The position numbers were made by a program, and so were the translations under genes. 64,000 nucleotides of DNA from Diadema setosum (taxonomy: Eukaryota > Echinodermata > Echinoidea > Diadematoida > Diadematidae): assembly GCA_033980235.1 (NCBI GenBank), contig CM067075.1, positions 16,194,844-16,258,843 on the forward strand, written 5' to 3'. The notes under the pieces were generated by a model. The model ran no database searches. It was not told where the DNA came from and worked only from the letters and a program-made list of their open reading frames with translations. This document shows, piece after piece, positions 33,651 to 45,653 of this stretch (its first letter is position 1; the number at the start of each line of letters is the position of its first letter).

Positions 33651-34453
33651 CAACTACTAGGCGAGCTCGCCTAGAACCTCCTTGATTATACCAAGCCAAG
33701 TATCAAACTTGTTTATTTATTATACAAAGCCAAGCAACATTAATTTATCAGAAGTCGCAACGACGGCCAAGTTTACAAACCCCATTTTGAACGTATGGTA
33801 CAACACTAAACCAGTGTAGGCCTAATCGGAATGTAGATCTGGAGCAGCATGAACAAACGATGAACAATCGTAAAACGCTGGTTTTGAGACATTCTTGTGA
33901 CAGAAAATGGGTCTAAAATTGTAGCGATATGTGCCAACATATGAACTTACGAATCTTGGATAGAAACGCAAGCGACTGGTACAACTATCAATTATAACTG
34001 ACTCTTCAATACTTACATGGACTCTTGTGTCCCACGGCCACAGCAAGATGCACCACAAGTATTGCACAATCAATGCACATATAACATGTGGTGGTGTGGC
34101 TGTGGGAGCATGATGGTAGACGGCTGAGATAATATGAATATTTATAAGCCATTCCTCCTAGGGAGAAAGTATGAATATTCATCAATGTTCAAACCGCTAC
34201 CCTAGAGCTCGCCGTTGATGCAGGGAGGTACTTGAATTTGATTCATTTCGATAACTACAGTAGATACCGATGGGGCCAGTTCCACAAAGATTGAGCCTAA
34301 GATTGATCTTGTGCTCGAGTCTGATAATATCGAGCGCAAGATCAATAAAAGTTATATGTTCCCTGGTATAGTAAAAAAAAAAAAAAAAAAGCTGTTGAAA
34401 ACTGCTTATCCAATATAGTGGCGAATCAATGGAGTAAAATGGAGTCAAAAGGG

Positions 34454-34492
34454 GCCTGAGCTTTCGATCCTAGCAGAATCTTCGTCAGAGGC
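34454..34492 (-). ncRNA. Type I hammerhead ribozyme motif (left arm)
   Basis: Minus strand: stem I GCCT, core CTGACGA, stem II GATTC-TGCTA-GGATC, GAAA, minimal palindromic stem III AGCT, cleavage base C, stem I AGGC. All invariant core positions are present. Confidence 0.7.
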
Positions 34493-34522
34493 AAAATGAC
34501 AAAATGAAACTACGGTTAATTT

Positions 34523-34561
34523 GCCTCTGACGAGGATTCTGCTAGGATCGAAAGCTCAGGC
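34523..34561 (+). ncRNA. Type I hammerhead ribozyme motif (right arm)
   Basis: Plus strand: stem I GCCT (34523-34526), CTGACGA, stem II GATTC/GGATC with a 5-nt TGCTA loop, GAAA, AGCT, C at the cleavage position, then AGGC (34558-34561) completing stem I. The one-base difference from the left arm (GAGG vs GAAG) lies just 5' of stem II. Confidence 0.72.
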
Positions 34562-34587
34562 CCTTTTTGACTCCATGTTCCCTGGTA

Positions 34588-36040
34588 GTTGAATATAACT
34601 GTGTATTTTTACCAGATTTTAACCAATGTCTTCTAGTAGTATTAAAAAAAAAAACGGCTACTAGTACTCAGATAATAGACATATTCTTTATTTCAACCAT
34701 AATTTTAATAGAATATACTGTACATGTAAGCACCTTGTAGGACCTACGTAATCATATTCTGTAACCTTGTATTCATACTCAGGGCTCAATAAGCACTTGT
34801 ACATAATAGTGTTTTTATTAACACCTTATTTTTTCTCTCGAAATTGAAATATTTTATTAGTCTGTCCGATCCTTAGGGGTCTACATTTCACAAGCAATGC
34901 CCTCAATAGTTCCCTCCAGAGTTGTAATTTTATGCAAAAATGACACAATAGGCCTATGTTGTGTAATGTCCACAATGTAGAATATGAATAAGTTTGATTT
35001 GATTTGATTTCATGACATTTCAGTCGCAACTCTTTATGGTGCCCCAGCTAAGTTACATCCGTGTTGAGGTGACACTCGATTCAGTCGAGAATCCATTTTA
35101 TGAAACAGATATTCTTACGCACACCTCTCAAAACATTTTACACTGTATAAGTTTAAGTATCTAGGCTTCTTACTCTCTACGGTAATTTAATGATATCGTC
35201 ACTAAGAATAATATCTTGGAAAGTTTGTTTGTTCGCATGAGTATTGTAATCAATGTATAAATCAAATTAGGCTTTTCATCCATAAAACACACACACACAC
35301 AAACACACACATTCTTTCTTCCTGATGTGGAATGATCGTTCTTTAATATCTCTCTCGCTCCGTCCATGACAATGACAAAACAATAACATGTACGCATTGC
35401 TGATCAAAATGCTTATGCAAGGCACAATTCATCTTTAATACAAAACGTGAAAACATCTTTGAATCAATATTCTATAATGGGTATGTATATCTTCGTGATG
35501 CAACATTGGCATGAGTTGGCGGGTTTTCGAGTCGAGACTTAATTCTTATAATTTGTAGAGATAGCATAAAATATCCTTGGCGGTACAGTGGGATGAACAA
35601 GTGCTTGACTCGACAGAGAATAATACTGATGCATAATACCGATTACCGGTATTGATTTTGTGGTGTAACACTGGGACGAGTTGGCGCTCGATCCACCCGG
35701 GCAATCAATTACATTTGATTATACTATATAGAGAGATGTACCACTACACGTACATGTACTACATAAAACAGGTTCATATGAAAATATCTACCATAAAAAT
35801 ATTAATTGATTCTGAACTGAATCGAGTGCCATCTCAATACAACAAGTCAAATACCATATACGGGGTATAATCATACATGCACCTACCCACCCTGTATCAT
35901 AAAATCCTCGGTTGCACTTGATGAATATTCAAACAGCACCAGAAGGGGTGCTAATGAATATTCAGAATCATCTCAGCCTTGCACCTACCCACACAGGGCC
36001 AGTGGCTATGGTATTTTCAAAAAGTCCTTAAAAAAACAAA
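34588..36040. other. Intergenic, no gene seen
   Basis: AT-rich with a CA microsatellite at about 35288-35310. Nothing else supported. Confidence 0.5.
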
Positions 36041-36330
36041 GGAAACCCCCCCCCCCCCCCAAAAAAAAAAAAAAAAAAAAAAAAAATGGGGGGGGGGGGG
36101 GGCTCCCAATGATTCCTGAGACGTTGAAAATGTTCTAATGTTCTTGCTTTATTGATAGAAAATGTCCAAATATTTTATCCAAGTATGCACCAGAATGTTG
36201 AATTTAAACAAAGAATGTAAAATTTCCCTCCCACCTACACCCTCCACATTCCCCAGTTCGGTCCTTTCCCATTCTTTGACTATAGTATACACTTTTAGAT
36301 TGACAGATTTCCGAATACTTCATCAAAAGT
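36041..36330. repeat. C-run/A-run/G-run hairpin and repeat family copy
   Basis: A C-run (about 14), an A-run (about 28) and a G-run (about 14) at 36047-36102, then a non-coding repeat (CACCAGAATGTTGAATTTAA, TTTAGATTGACAGATTTCCG). Related copies are at about 36960-37200 and 39400-39620, each with its own long G- or C-run. Confidence 0.55.
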
Positions 36331-36439
36331 GTCCAGTAACGTGGCTGTCACTTCAATTTAAAAAAAAAAAAAATCCAAAAGTTCCGTCGGGTTGGAGGAG
36401 GTATCTCGATCTTTCAATTAACCCTTTCCCCGCGGTTAC

Positions 36440-36910
36440 AATTCGTTATTCCGAATGATCTTTATTCTGAAGGTTCGTTAATTCGAAGGTTCGTGATTCC
36501 GAAGATTCGTTATTCCAAAGGTTCGTTAATCCGAAAATGAAATATGGTTTGTTGTTCCGAAGGTTAATGAAATAAGGTTCGATATTCCAAAGGTTCGTTA
36601 ATCCTAAAATGAAATAAGGCTCGTTATTCCGAAAGTTCGACACGGACCCTATTTCATTTTCGTGTCAACGAATCTTCGGAATAATAAACCCTATTTCATT
36701 TTCGCATTAACAAACCTTCGGAATAACGAACCCTATATTTCTTTTTTGGTTAAACAAGCCTTCGGAAAAGCGAACTCTATTTAATTTTCGGATTAACGAA
36801 CCTTCGGAATAACGAAACTTAGGAATAACGCAACAAAATGTTCGGATTAACGAACCTCTATAGATTAAGGGAATTTGTTTGTTTCGGATAAACGAACCTT
36901 CGGAATGACG
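36440..36910. repeat. Large inverted array of TTCGGAATAACGAA-type units
   Basis: The left half repeats GGTTCGTTATTCCGAA / GGTTCGTTAATCCGAAAATG. The right half repeats the reverse complement (CATTTTCGGATTAACGAACC, TTCGGAATAACGAACC). The switch point is near 36640-36655. Related short arrays are at 49815-50045 and 55139-55216. Confidence 0.75.
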
Positions 36911-37200
36911 AACAGCACCCTTCCCCCGCTTGGTTTCCCTCCACAGATTTGATACAATTTGGGTATTGACTGTTTCTGAAATCTGAAAATGCAAAATCTC
37001 CCTCGCATGGGAGCGGAGGCGATCCTGGAGGGCAAGGGGGGGGGGGGGGGGATCATGTCATTTTACCCCAAAATAATTACCGATATGAGGAACATTTTCT
37101 TGCATTTTTTTGTGGGAAATTCCCCCACATTGTGCACCAGATCGTTGATATTTCAACTCTAAAAATGCAAAATCTCCCCTAGCAGTGCCCTGCATGTTTT

Positions 37201-39628
37201 CATCCTCATGTTTGACATGACACGTTATTGTGATCCAAATTCGTCGTGTTTGTAGGTTTGAGTATCAAAGAGCAAAGGGAACATAACCGAAGGGTTTGCT
37301 TCATCATTGCTTGCAAACTGACATCATTGGAAGAGTCTGGAAAATTTCATATCAATGACATGAATTCTAGACATTTATATTGAAACCATCTAGATCTTTA
37401 TTATCACTAAAATGATGCCGCATTGATATGTCAAAGATAAACTGTCATAGGTAAACAGTCCCACTTGGATATTTACTATTATCTATTATGGCATGTGTAA
37501 GATTAAATGTCAGAAGGAATAGCCATCAGAAATTGTACATACATGAGTGTATCATTATCAATCCAGATATTCTCAAAATATTTATGAATACATCTGGCAA
37601 ATTCACCACTGACATTTATGTGGTTTTATTTCATTCACGAACCAAACATATAAGAATGTCTGTTTCATCTTTTTACACTATCATTAAAAAAAAATGACAC
37701 TGAGTTGTAAATAAAGTGTACATGTGTAATCATCCTGAACATTTTTGTGCGTAATTGACTGGGAATTAGGATAGTACATAATACATTGATCACGATTTGT
37801 GGTACATGTATATAATACGTGATGTCTGATAGCTACACAAAATAAGTGTAAGTTATGGATACAAATTGTACTTCATAATTAAAGAACAAAGGCGGGCAGT
37901 ATCTCATAACATATAACAGAAAGCAAACCAACCGAAAAATCAAACCGGAAGTAAAACTCAGATACGGACACGCTTGATGGCTTGAGAGAATCAAACCGGA
38001 ATTAAAACTCAGATACGGACACGATTGATGGTTTGAGAGCCCAAATCTATAATGTAACATGATATTATGTTATGTTACGGTGTAGTTTGGAAAGCACACA
38101 CCAACAGCAATAGTAAGAGGTCTTGCGGCATAGGATGTCTTCTCGCCCATGCGACAATTAGGTCGTTTCTTGTCAATCTTAGATAGTCCATGTATGCGAA
38201 TAATCACTGGATATAACATTGCTATTAACAGAGTACTAGGAAGTTCGTGGTCGAAAGAACTGTACTATCAGTCATAAAAAGTATGATATGTTAAAGGTTT
38301 TGGGAATGTGCCATCCTCTGTGACGAACATAATGTCAGAAGTGAATCACGAACTAGTTAAAGTTTACATGGAAAGTGAAAGTCCCCAAAATGAACATTAG
38401 CATAAGGGTGGGTCTGTTGTGGTTATACAAGAAATTTCAAATTCAATAATTGAATTTCGAATATATTTCAGCAGCTAAAAAGATGTATAAACCTCACTTC
38501 AAGGCACAATTACAATCCTTTCTTTCGAGTACACTATTGGAAAAAGGTATACTAAATCTAAGAATGACAAGACTGAACTTTTGTAAATGGAAACAAGCAA
38601 AATTCTTGTTATATTCTTGAATATTATCATTTTTACTCTCTTTTGGGGATAAATCTTTACCAGGCCAACCCAAGTCTAAATTAGGTTTATTGTTTCAAAG
38701 ATAGAGCTCTGCCGTAAATCATAAGCATATTATTGTCATTCATAGGTGCAGAAGGTGAAATACATAGACAGTAAATACGTTCACTGTTGTCCAATATAAA
38801 CGTTATAGATCTTTTTGTACATAAAGACGGTGATGGTGCACAGAATATGATGATCTGCACTGCATTATTGTATAGCGCCATAATATTATATCTGTTGTAG
38901 AGACATTCCAAGGCACAGACAAATACCAGTATGTCGTTCATTCATCAGCCTAAATCAATCTAACATAATAAAAAAAGTCTCTCATATCCGTGCATCCTTC
39001 ATGACCAGGAAAGTTGTTTCTCTTGAAAAATATATTTTATTTCAATTACCAGAAACGCTGAAAAAAAAAAGCAAATGAGTTTGTAATACCGCACTTACTT
39101 TTCACTTCATTTCATTTCATTTTATATAACTCGATCTCTTTCAAAAGGGTTTAACCGTATTGCATAGTCACAGACCATTACGTGCAGTTCACGAGAAAAA
39201 CAAATCTTTCAAACAAATAGATGTTACGTAACCCGTTTCTCAACTTGCTTCCATGAACAATAATGTGCTGCATTGCATGTACTATACATATCAACACGCC
39301 AAATTCACAAGACAAGTCATGCACATGCACCAATGTGATCAGTTTCAGTGTGTATAATCTCTTACTTGTAAATGTGGTTGCCATCATATGTCCTACCACG
39401 GACGTCGATGGGGGGGGGGGGGGCACTAACATGTATCATTTTGCCTCCCCCCCCCCATAATTCATGAGATGTGTTTCTTGCAAATATTTCACCAAAGTGT
39501 AGACCAGATTGTTGAATTTAAATTCAGAAAATGCTAGATCTCCTTCGCCTAGGAAGTAGATTTATGCGTTCCCCCACCCCGGTCATTCCTTTCCCATAGG
39601 CTTTGTACTCTTATAGATTGACTGATTT
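37201..39628. other. Intergenic, no gene seen
   Basis: Apart from the tandem duplication at 37937-38040 and the G-run repeat near 39400-39620, no supported feature. Confidence 0.45.
37937..38040. repeat. Tandem duplication of about 50 bp
   Basis: AATCAAACCGGAAGTAAAAC...GATGGCTTGAGAG is followed by AATCAAACCGGAATTAAAAC...GATGGTTTGAGAG. Confidence 0.75.
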
Positions 39629-39890
39629 CCGAATAATTACTACCCTTAACATACAATGTATGTCAGTATCAAGTCGATGGAATATGCAATTTTCATAAAA
39701 AGTGATATTTTGTGGAATCCCTTTTATATTTTCTTTACTGTTGTCCACGCATGACGTCATGAACTCTAGTAGTCTCCTAGGATCCAATACCAAAACTTAA
39801 AAAATTCGTAACTTTTGAATCGATAGTCCGATTTTCCTCAAACTTTCAGTGATGTGTAATTCACTCAATCCACATTTCTCTTTGGGTTTT
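39629..39890. mobile_element. Partial copy of the TTAA foldback element
   Basis: Shares TTATATTTTCTTTACTGTTG, CTCTAGTAGTCTCCT, GATAGTCCGATTTTCCTCAA and CACTCAATCCACATTTCTC with the right arm of 59123-59680. Only one arm is present. Confidence 0.6.
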
Positions 39891-40250
39891 GGTTTTCTTC
39901 AAACCTCTGTTCACAATTCTAAGTGATGTACAGGCAGACGGGAAAAGGGACGAACGACGGTATATACGGACAAGCCATAAACATAATTCATTCATTCATA
40001 TTTTATTTTCATTTCAAAACAATATACAAGGGTAATACAAACGTCAAAATGATGGTACATGTATATTCTTGTAACATATGTCACATAATCAGTATATAGA
40101 AAAACATCTCGTTTTGTTGGGACTTAATGGAAATGAAAATTTCCTCGGATACTCACCATGCACGCGCGGAAACATGTATAGAAAGCAGGAACCACTAAAT
40201 CCGAATTCTGCTAAAAATATGACATTGAACTGAAAGTGAAGAACTACAAT

Positions 40251-40720
40251 TTAATAGGTGCATTCCTGCACTATTTTGTTCCAACATGCATTAACTTCAT
40301 GGACATCATGTGACCAGAGCGAGCTTACGATCTCCCAACCTTTGACCTGTGTGCTCAGTAGGTAGTCATTCTGTGGCTGTTGGGAGAATGTGTACAGGCC
40401 TAGCACAAGGGACTGTATAAGGCGCCCTGCCACGCAATAGTAGATTACCCCAAACTCTTCTTCACTAAGGCACTGCTTGCTTAGATAGCCTGCAAGGAGC
40501 AGACCACCACTCTTAAGCGGTTTGTGTTCTAGATTAGAGCATTGCATGATGTACATAATTGCTGTGGCTACATCGTAGACAATAGATGAGTACACCATGT
40601 CATCAAAGTCAAGGATGCCTACGACATCTTTGTCCTTGGCATCTGAACACTGATGGGATGACAATGACTTCTCCTCCTTCACCAAGATGTTATAATCATT
40701 GAAGTCTCCATGATTCAATC
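40251..40720 (-). CDS. HYKK: HYKK terminal exon (catalytic motifs)
   Basis: Acceptor ACAATAACAG before 40720. The frame ends CTY-TAA at 40251. Carries NHGDFNDYN and ILDFDD. Confidence 0.95.
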
Positions 40721-43700
40721 CTGTTATTGTAAGGAAAGACCAGAGAAGGCCAAAATGTATAATAAGCCATGTTCAAATTAAGGAACAGCCAAGATTTCAA
40801 TAGCAACATGTACAAGTATGTTGCATTTGGAATTAAAGTCTAAATACAAATCACATTAAAGTTGAACCTTAAATAAATAGAGTAAACACAGACATGGCAG
40901 TATTCTTTTGAAACTTTCATATGTGCAAAATAAGGCTGTTATCTGCAAAGTCAATACCACTCTTATAGGTTTGTGAACAAAAGAAATATATAGCAGCCAT
41001 GTGGTCTAATAGGAATTCATTAAAACACAAACCATTCTCCCTTTCAAATCAACACTCATCCGATGTGCGTATTTCAAAGTACATTGTATATTATACATTA
41101 TGGATATTCACCACATCAATCACGATTATGTGTGTGTTTTACATCTTTTGGCCTTAAAAGCACTGGTACATACTGTAGTATTGATATGACACAAGTTAAT
41201 TTTGACATTTCCTAAAATCTTAAATCACCCGATTCTATTTTGTCTGCAATCAGCGGGCTGTTCTTATGCCTCCATGTCATCAGAGATATAGTTTTGCGTT
41301 GAGTTAATTCTATTTGAAAAATCCCACCTAGACATACCGTTATCTAAATAAAACAAGGAAAAGTCGAAATTACGCGGTGCGTAATATACTATGTCCCCGC
41401 CGGAAGTTTAAATCTTTGGACAGGCATCAATGAGTTTGTTGCAGCTAAAGATACATACGTGTTTAAGTAGTATTTCGTTACTGAAGCCCTCACTGCCATC
41501 ACATAAAGCAAACGGAATCGAAATCGGGTTAGAAATGGCGAAGGAGTAGCATTTTGTAGCCAATGTATAATAAGGTCAAAAGTCAAGGTCAAAGGTTAAA
41601 GAAGTCAAAGGTCAAAATTCTGTGTAGAAGTTTTGAAGCCCTCACCTAGTGCCATCACACAAAGCAAACGGAATTTAACTCGGGTGAGAAATGGCGAAGG
41701 AATAGCAATTTGTAGCAAAATGTACAATAAGGTCAAAAATCAAGGTCAAAGGTCAAAGAAGTCAAAGGTCAAAATTCTGTGTAGAAGTTTTGAGGCCCTC
41801 ACCTAGTGCCATCACATAAAGCAAACGGAATCGAAATCGGGTTAGAAATGGCGAAGGAGTAGCATTTTGTAGCCAATGTACAATACAGGTCAAAAATCAA
41901 GGTCAAAGGTCAAAGAAGTTAAAGGTCAAAATTCTGTGTAGAAGTTTTGAAGCCCTCACCTAGTGCCATCACATAAAGCAAACGGAATCGAAATCGGGTT
42001 AGAAATGGCGAAGGAGTAGCATTTTGTAGCAAAATGTACAATATAGGTCAAAGGTCAAGGTCAAAGGTCACAACTTAAATTATGTGTAGAAGTTTCAAAG
42101 CTCCCATGCAGTGCTATCATTTAAAGCAAACAGAATCAAAATTGGCTCATAAATGACAGAGAAGTAGCAAATTGAACACTTTGATCACACACGGACGCAC
42201 ACACGGACACACACACACACGTACGGAGCCCGTTTCATAGTCCCCTGCTCGAACTCGTTCGGCGGGGACAACAAATCAATCTGATTCACACTCTAATATA
42301 TGTTAGAAATCATTTTAGTTTCCCTGATGATACACTCAATACCTGAGGAACAAATTTGAAACATTTTAGAGTCAATTAGACGTTCTTTTTTTTCAAGAAA
42401 ATCCCTGATACCCCCTCAAAAAAACAACAACAACAACAATGCATACAAGAACTATATCATAACAGCAAGTTCACCATTAACAAGTAAATATTCTTTGTCC
42501 CCATATTCACAACAGTCCAGTATACCTTGGCCGACCAAACTCCACTCAAAAAAATGTATAGGACAAGCCTACAATTGGACAGTTGGATCAGTTATCATGT
42601 TAGTGTGTAACATAACAGAAGCAGGGAAAGTATATTATCGAAGCAGTGAATTACATTAGGCCTATCTATCATTTCAGCAGTCAGACCGCAGCGAGTAAGG
42701 TAATGAGAAGTAAGCTTTCCATTTCAATTTCAGTTGCATTTATCGTATACAGCTGCATTTCTCATTTCACAAATCTTGCCGTTCGCTTCAACGAGAATTC
42801 GCGAGATTTTGCGAGGAAAGAGGAAGAGGCCCACAAATTGTGAGGTAAAACAGAGCGTCCGTACAGGACATGGAAGGATGGTGGGGTAATTTGATGTCTG
42901 AGAAACGCTTTTTCGTTTGACATATTAATTTCATATTTTTACCCTTTTTTTAGGTCTCCCAGTAAGCAATGAAGTTTGAGCAATTTTCTGTCTTTTTGTT
43001 GTCCTTGATTTGATTGATTTTCTTCTTTCCGTACAACTGACCTGTGGAAAAAAAAAAATCATTTTTGCTCGTCATTTTGGGCTTGATGGAAAGCCAAGCT
43101 GTTAGAAAATGTAAAAAAAGAAAAAAGAGAAGAAAGTTAGAGTCGCAAGGTTTTAAAGGGATTTCAATAGGTTCAAAGTGCGACAGAAATAAGTTTACCG
43201 GAAGTTGCTCGAATGTTTCGTACATCACCGGGTGGGAAATCGTATTTTTTTTTTTTTATATATTCTTTTTTCTTTTTACTGGCGCGCTGTCCTTTCATTT
43301 CGCATTCATTCCATGTTTGTTTTACGTCTGGCGCGCTGTTCTTTCATCTCGCATTCATTTTATATTTTATTTTGTTTCACGTATCTGTTAGTGTATTACG
43401 TGCCCATCTTTAAAGCATTTCTTGCCAAGTACATATTCTGCCAAAGATTTGACATCGATAACTCTATGTTACATGTATATGCAAACGGGTGTAAATACAT
43501 GTACCTATCATACATTACTTCCCCTAACATTTTGTATGCCCGGTATTTCCTGATGTGAGTTTATAGTTTCCAAGGCAATGCTTTGACCTTGCTACATTTT
43601 GTGCTTGTACCAATATAGGTATACTTATACAATGCATGTACTTGCTTTTGTATGAACATGCTTGCATGTAACGCTTTTGACATACTAGTATTCAATAATG

Positions 43701-44221
43701 TTTAACGTTGATATCGATGTAATTTCGCGAAATAAGTCAAGACAGAAAGAACAGAGGACAGAGAAAACTTGGTCATTAAATGAGTACATGTACTAATACA
43801 TGTATTCCAATAGACGCGCAAAATGGAACGTCGGGAACTTCTTCAAATTGCGATTTTTATAATGGTTACTTTGATTATCATACTTCAAATAAATGTCATG
43901 GAGCCAAGATTTACAATTTAGAAGAAGTGTAATATTATAGGTAGCCAGTTTTAAAACGATAATTAGCACAAATCGTTCCCCATTGTCGATGTAATGTACA
44001 TAATACGAGCATTATTTTTCGAGGGAAGGAAGTTTGTTGAACTCAGGTCGAATACGCCAGCCAATCAGCGCACTCCCATCAATCCGCGACTGCCGGTGTT
44101 GAAGATGTTTTGCACTCTCTGACTTCTTTCCATAGACCTGACCCGTGCAAGATATCAACTAACCACAAGTTGATATATTTTACCAGAATATCATTATGCT
44201 AAAGATTCACACACGCGCGCG

Positions 44222-44252
<31 letters not shown>

Positions 44253-45611
44253 AAATGCAGAGTCGCGGAAAATGGAATTCTGCGGCCCTGAACAAAATGT
44301 GACTCTATTTCATTTTGTCACCACAGAATTTGTTTCTTACATAGATTTTCATCCATAAATGAGGACTGTATTTTATGAGAAAAGAGCAATGATTCCACTT
44401 TTTTCATATCTGAGATGACATGCGTTTTGTTTGGTTTTTACCTGGCGTATTGCGATAGAGTTGTGAAATGGCAAGGTGTTGTAGCTCATTACGTATATTC
44501 TTGCCACAGTTCGGCATGCATGCGAGTACGATAAATCGAGCGCTTTTCTCCGCGCTGCGGTCTGACTGAAAGGTGTGAAATAGAAGAGCATGCTGGTTAA
44601 AAGTTTGGGCAATTTCTGACACATTATTGACACTGATCATACCAATTTGAAGAGGGCAATAATCATCTGACATAAAAATATCAAAGAAAGATTTTGATCG
44701 TTACAATGCATGCTGAGAGGTTACATCAGCACTGTGCCTGGTATAATAGCTACCACTCAAATTAATATCATCATAATCAGCGCCATCTACAACGGGTACT
44801 CTTACTGTCAGGTTTCCACACGGTACCTCTAGTGAACTTGTGCTCCTGGCCCAAGACCTTCTCCTTGAATGCATGGATGACCTCTTTCACGAGTTCTTTA
44901 TGTGTATCATCTTGAACCAGATGAAGGTATTGTTCAACACGAGGCATAGACCTAATGGACCAAATAAATTCCTCAGCATGCAGGGCAAACTCGCTGAGGT
45001 CCCCATCATATTTCTAAAGGCAAAGAGACAAAGCAGCAGGTTAAATGCAATGCACCAGTCTCTATCAAGACAATGCCAGCCAAGCACATTGAAGAAAAAT
45101 ATAGTGGGCCTATCCAAAGAAAACTAAGTGATGGTCACTGAGCTGAAATTAGGGGGAAAACACGTTCGGTGGACTCCTGTTATAACGAAGTCCTCCGGAT
45201 CGGCAGTTTTCTTTCGTTTTGTCGAAATTTCGTTACGGTTATAACGATAGAACTGAACGATAGAAATACATTTCATTTCATTTCATTTAATTCATTTATT
45301 TAATCACGGCAACATACGTCACTCTGAAAACTGTTCTTCCGCAGGTATAACATGCGGATAAAATACAACATTAGATATACAGAAATGAAAAACAAAAACT
45401 TATACATAAAAAACAACAAAAAACATAGAAAACAGAAAAACATGGTGATGAAACTACGGCACACATTTCGACAGAAACAAACATATCGATGATCAATCAA
45501 AGATAACCATGTACAACTACTATACAAGTACATCGCCGTAGTTTATAAAGAAAGAGACGAAAACAAAGGAGAGTTCAGGAGAGAGAGAGAGACACACACA
45601 CACACACACAC

Positions 45612-45653
<42 letters not shown>

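Larger units (their letters stand above)
34369..34574. mobile_element. Penelope-like insertion with paired hammerhead ribozymes and 13-bp target duplication
   Basis: A 206-bp insertion flanked by perfect direct repeats ATGTTCCCTGGTA (34356-34368 and 34575-34587). It starts with a poly(A) run of about 20, then non-coding sequence, then an inverted repeat (34441-34573) with GGAGTCAAAA on the left and TTTTGACTCC on the right. Each arm holds a complete hammerhead motif. Hammerheads with minimal stem III are known from Penelope-like retroelements, and the target duplication shows it moved as a unit. Confidence 0.7.
40721..44826 (-). other. HYKK: HYKK intron 3, contains DR1-bearing repeat and microsatellites
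   Basis: Holds the repeat at 41346-42270 and a (GC)n(CA)n tract. Open frames at 42646-42843 and 44373-44673 have donor-like ends but no recognised homology. Confidence 0.7.

Noticed and set aside
33196..33660. 154-codon plus-strand open frame
   Set aside because: Its second half is the foldback repeat 33519-33650, whose other copy does not keep the frame. Treated as repeat, not gene.
41389..42270. CRISPR-like array from the regular 155-bp repeats
   Set aside because: Units are contiguous minisatellite copies without unique spacers, and the genome is eukaryotic.
42646..42843. Plus-strand frame with a hydrophobic start and donor-like end
   Set aside because: Opposite strand inside the HYKK intron with no partner exon and no homology.
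44373..44673. Minus-strand frames in HYKK intron 3, with a donor-like CAG-GTAAAA end
   Set aside because: No family recognised, and the phase does not fit between HYKK exons 3 and 4, which already join perfectly.
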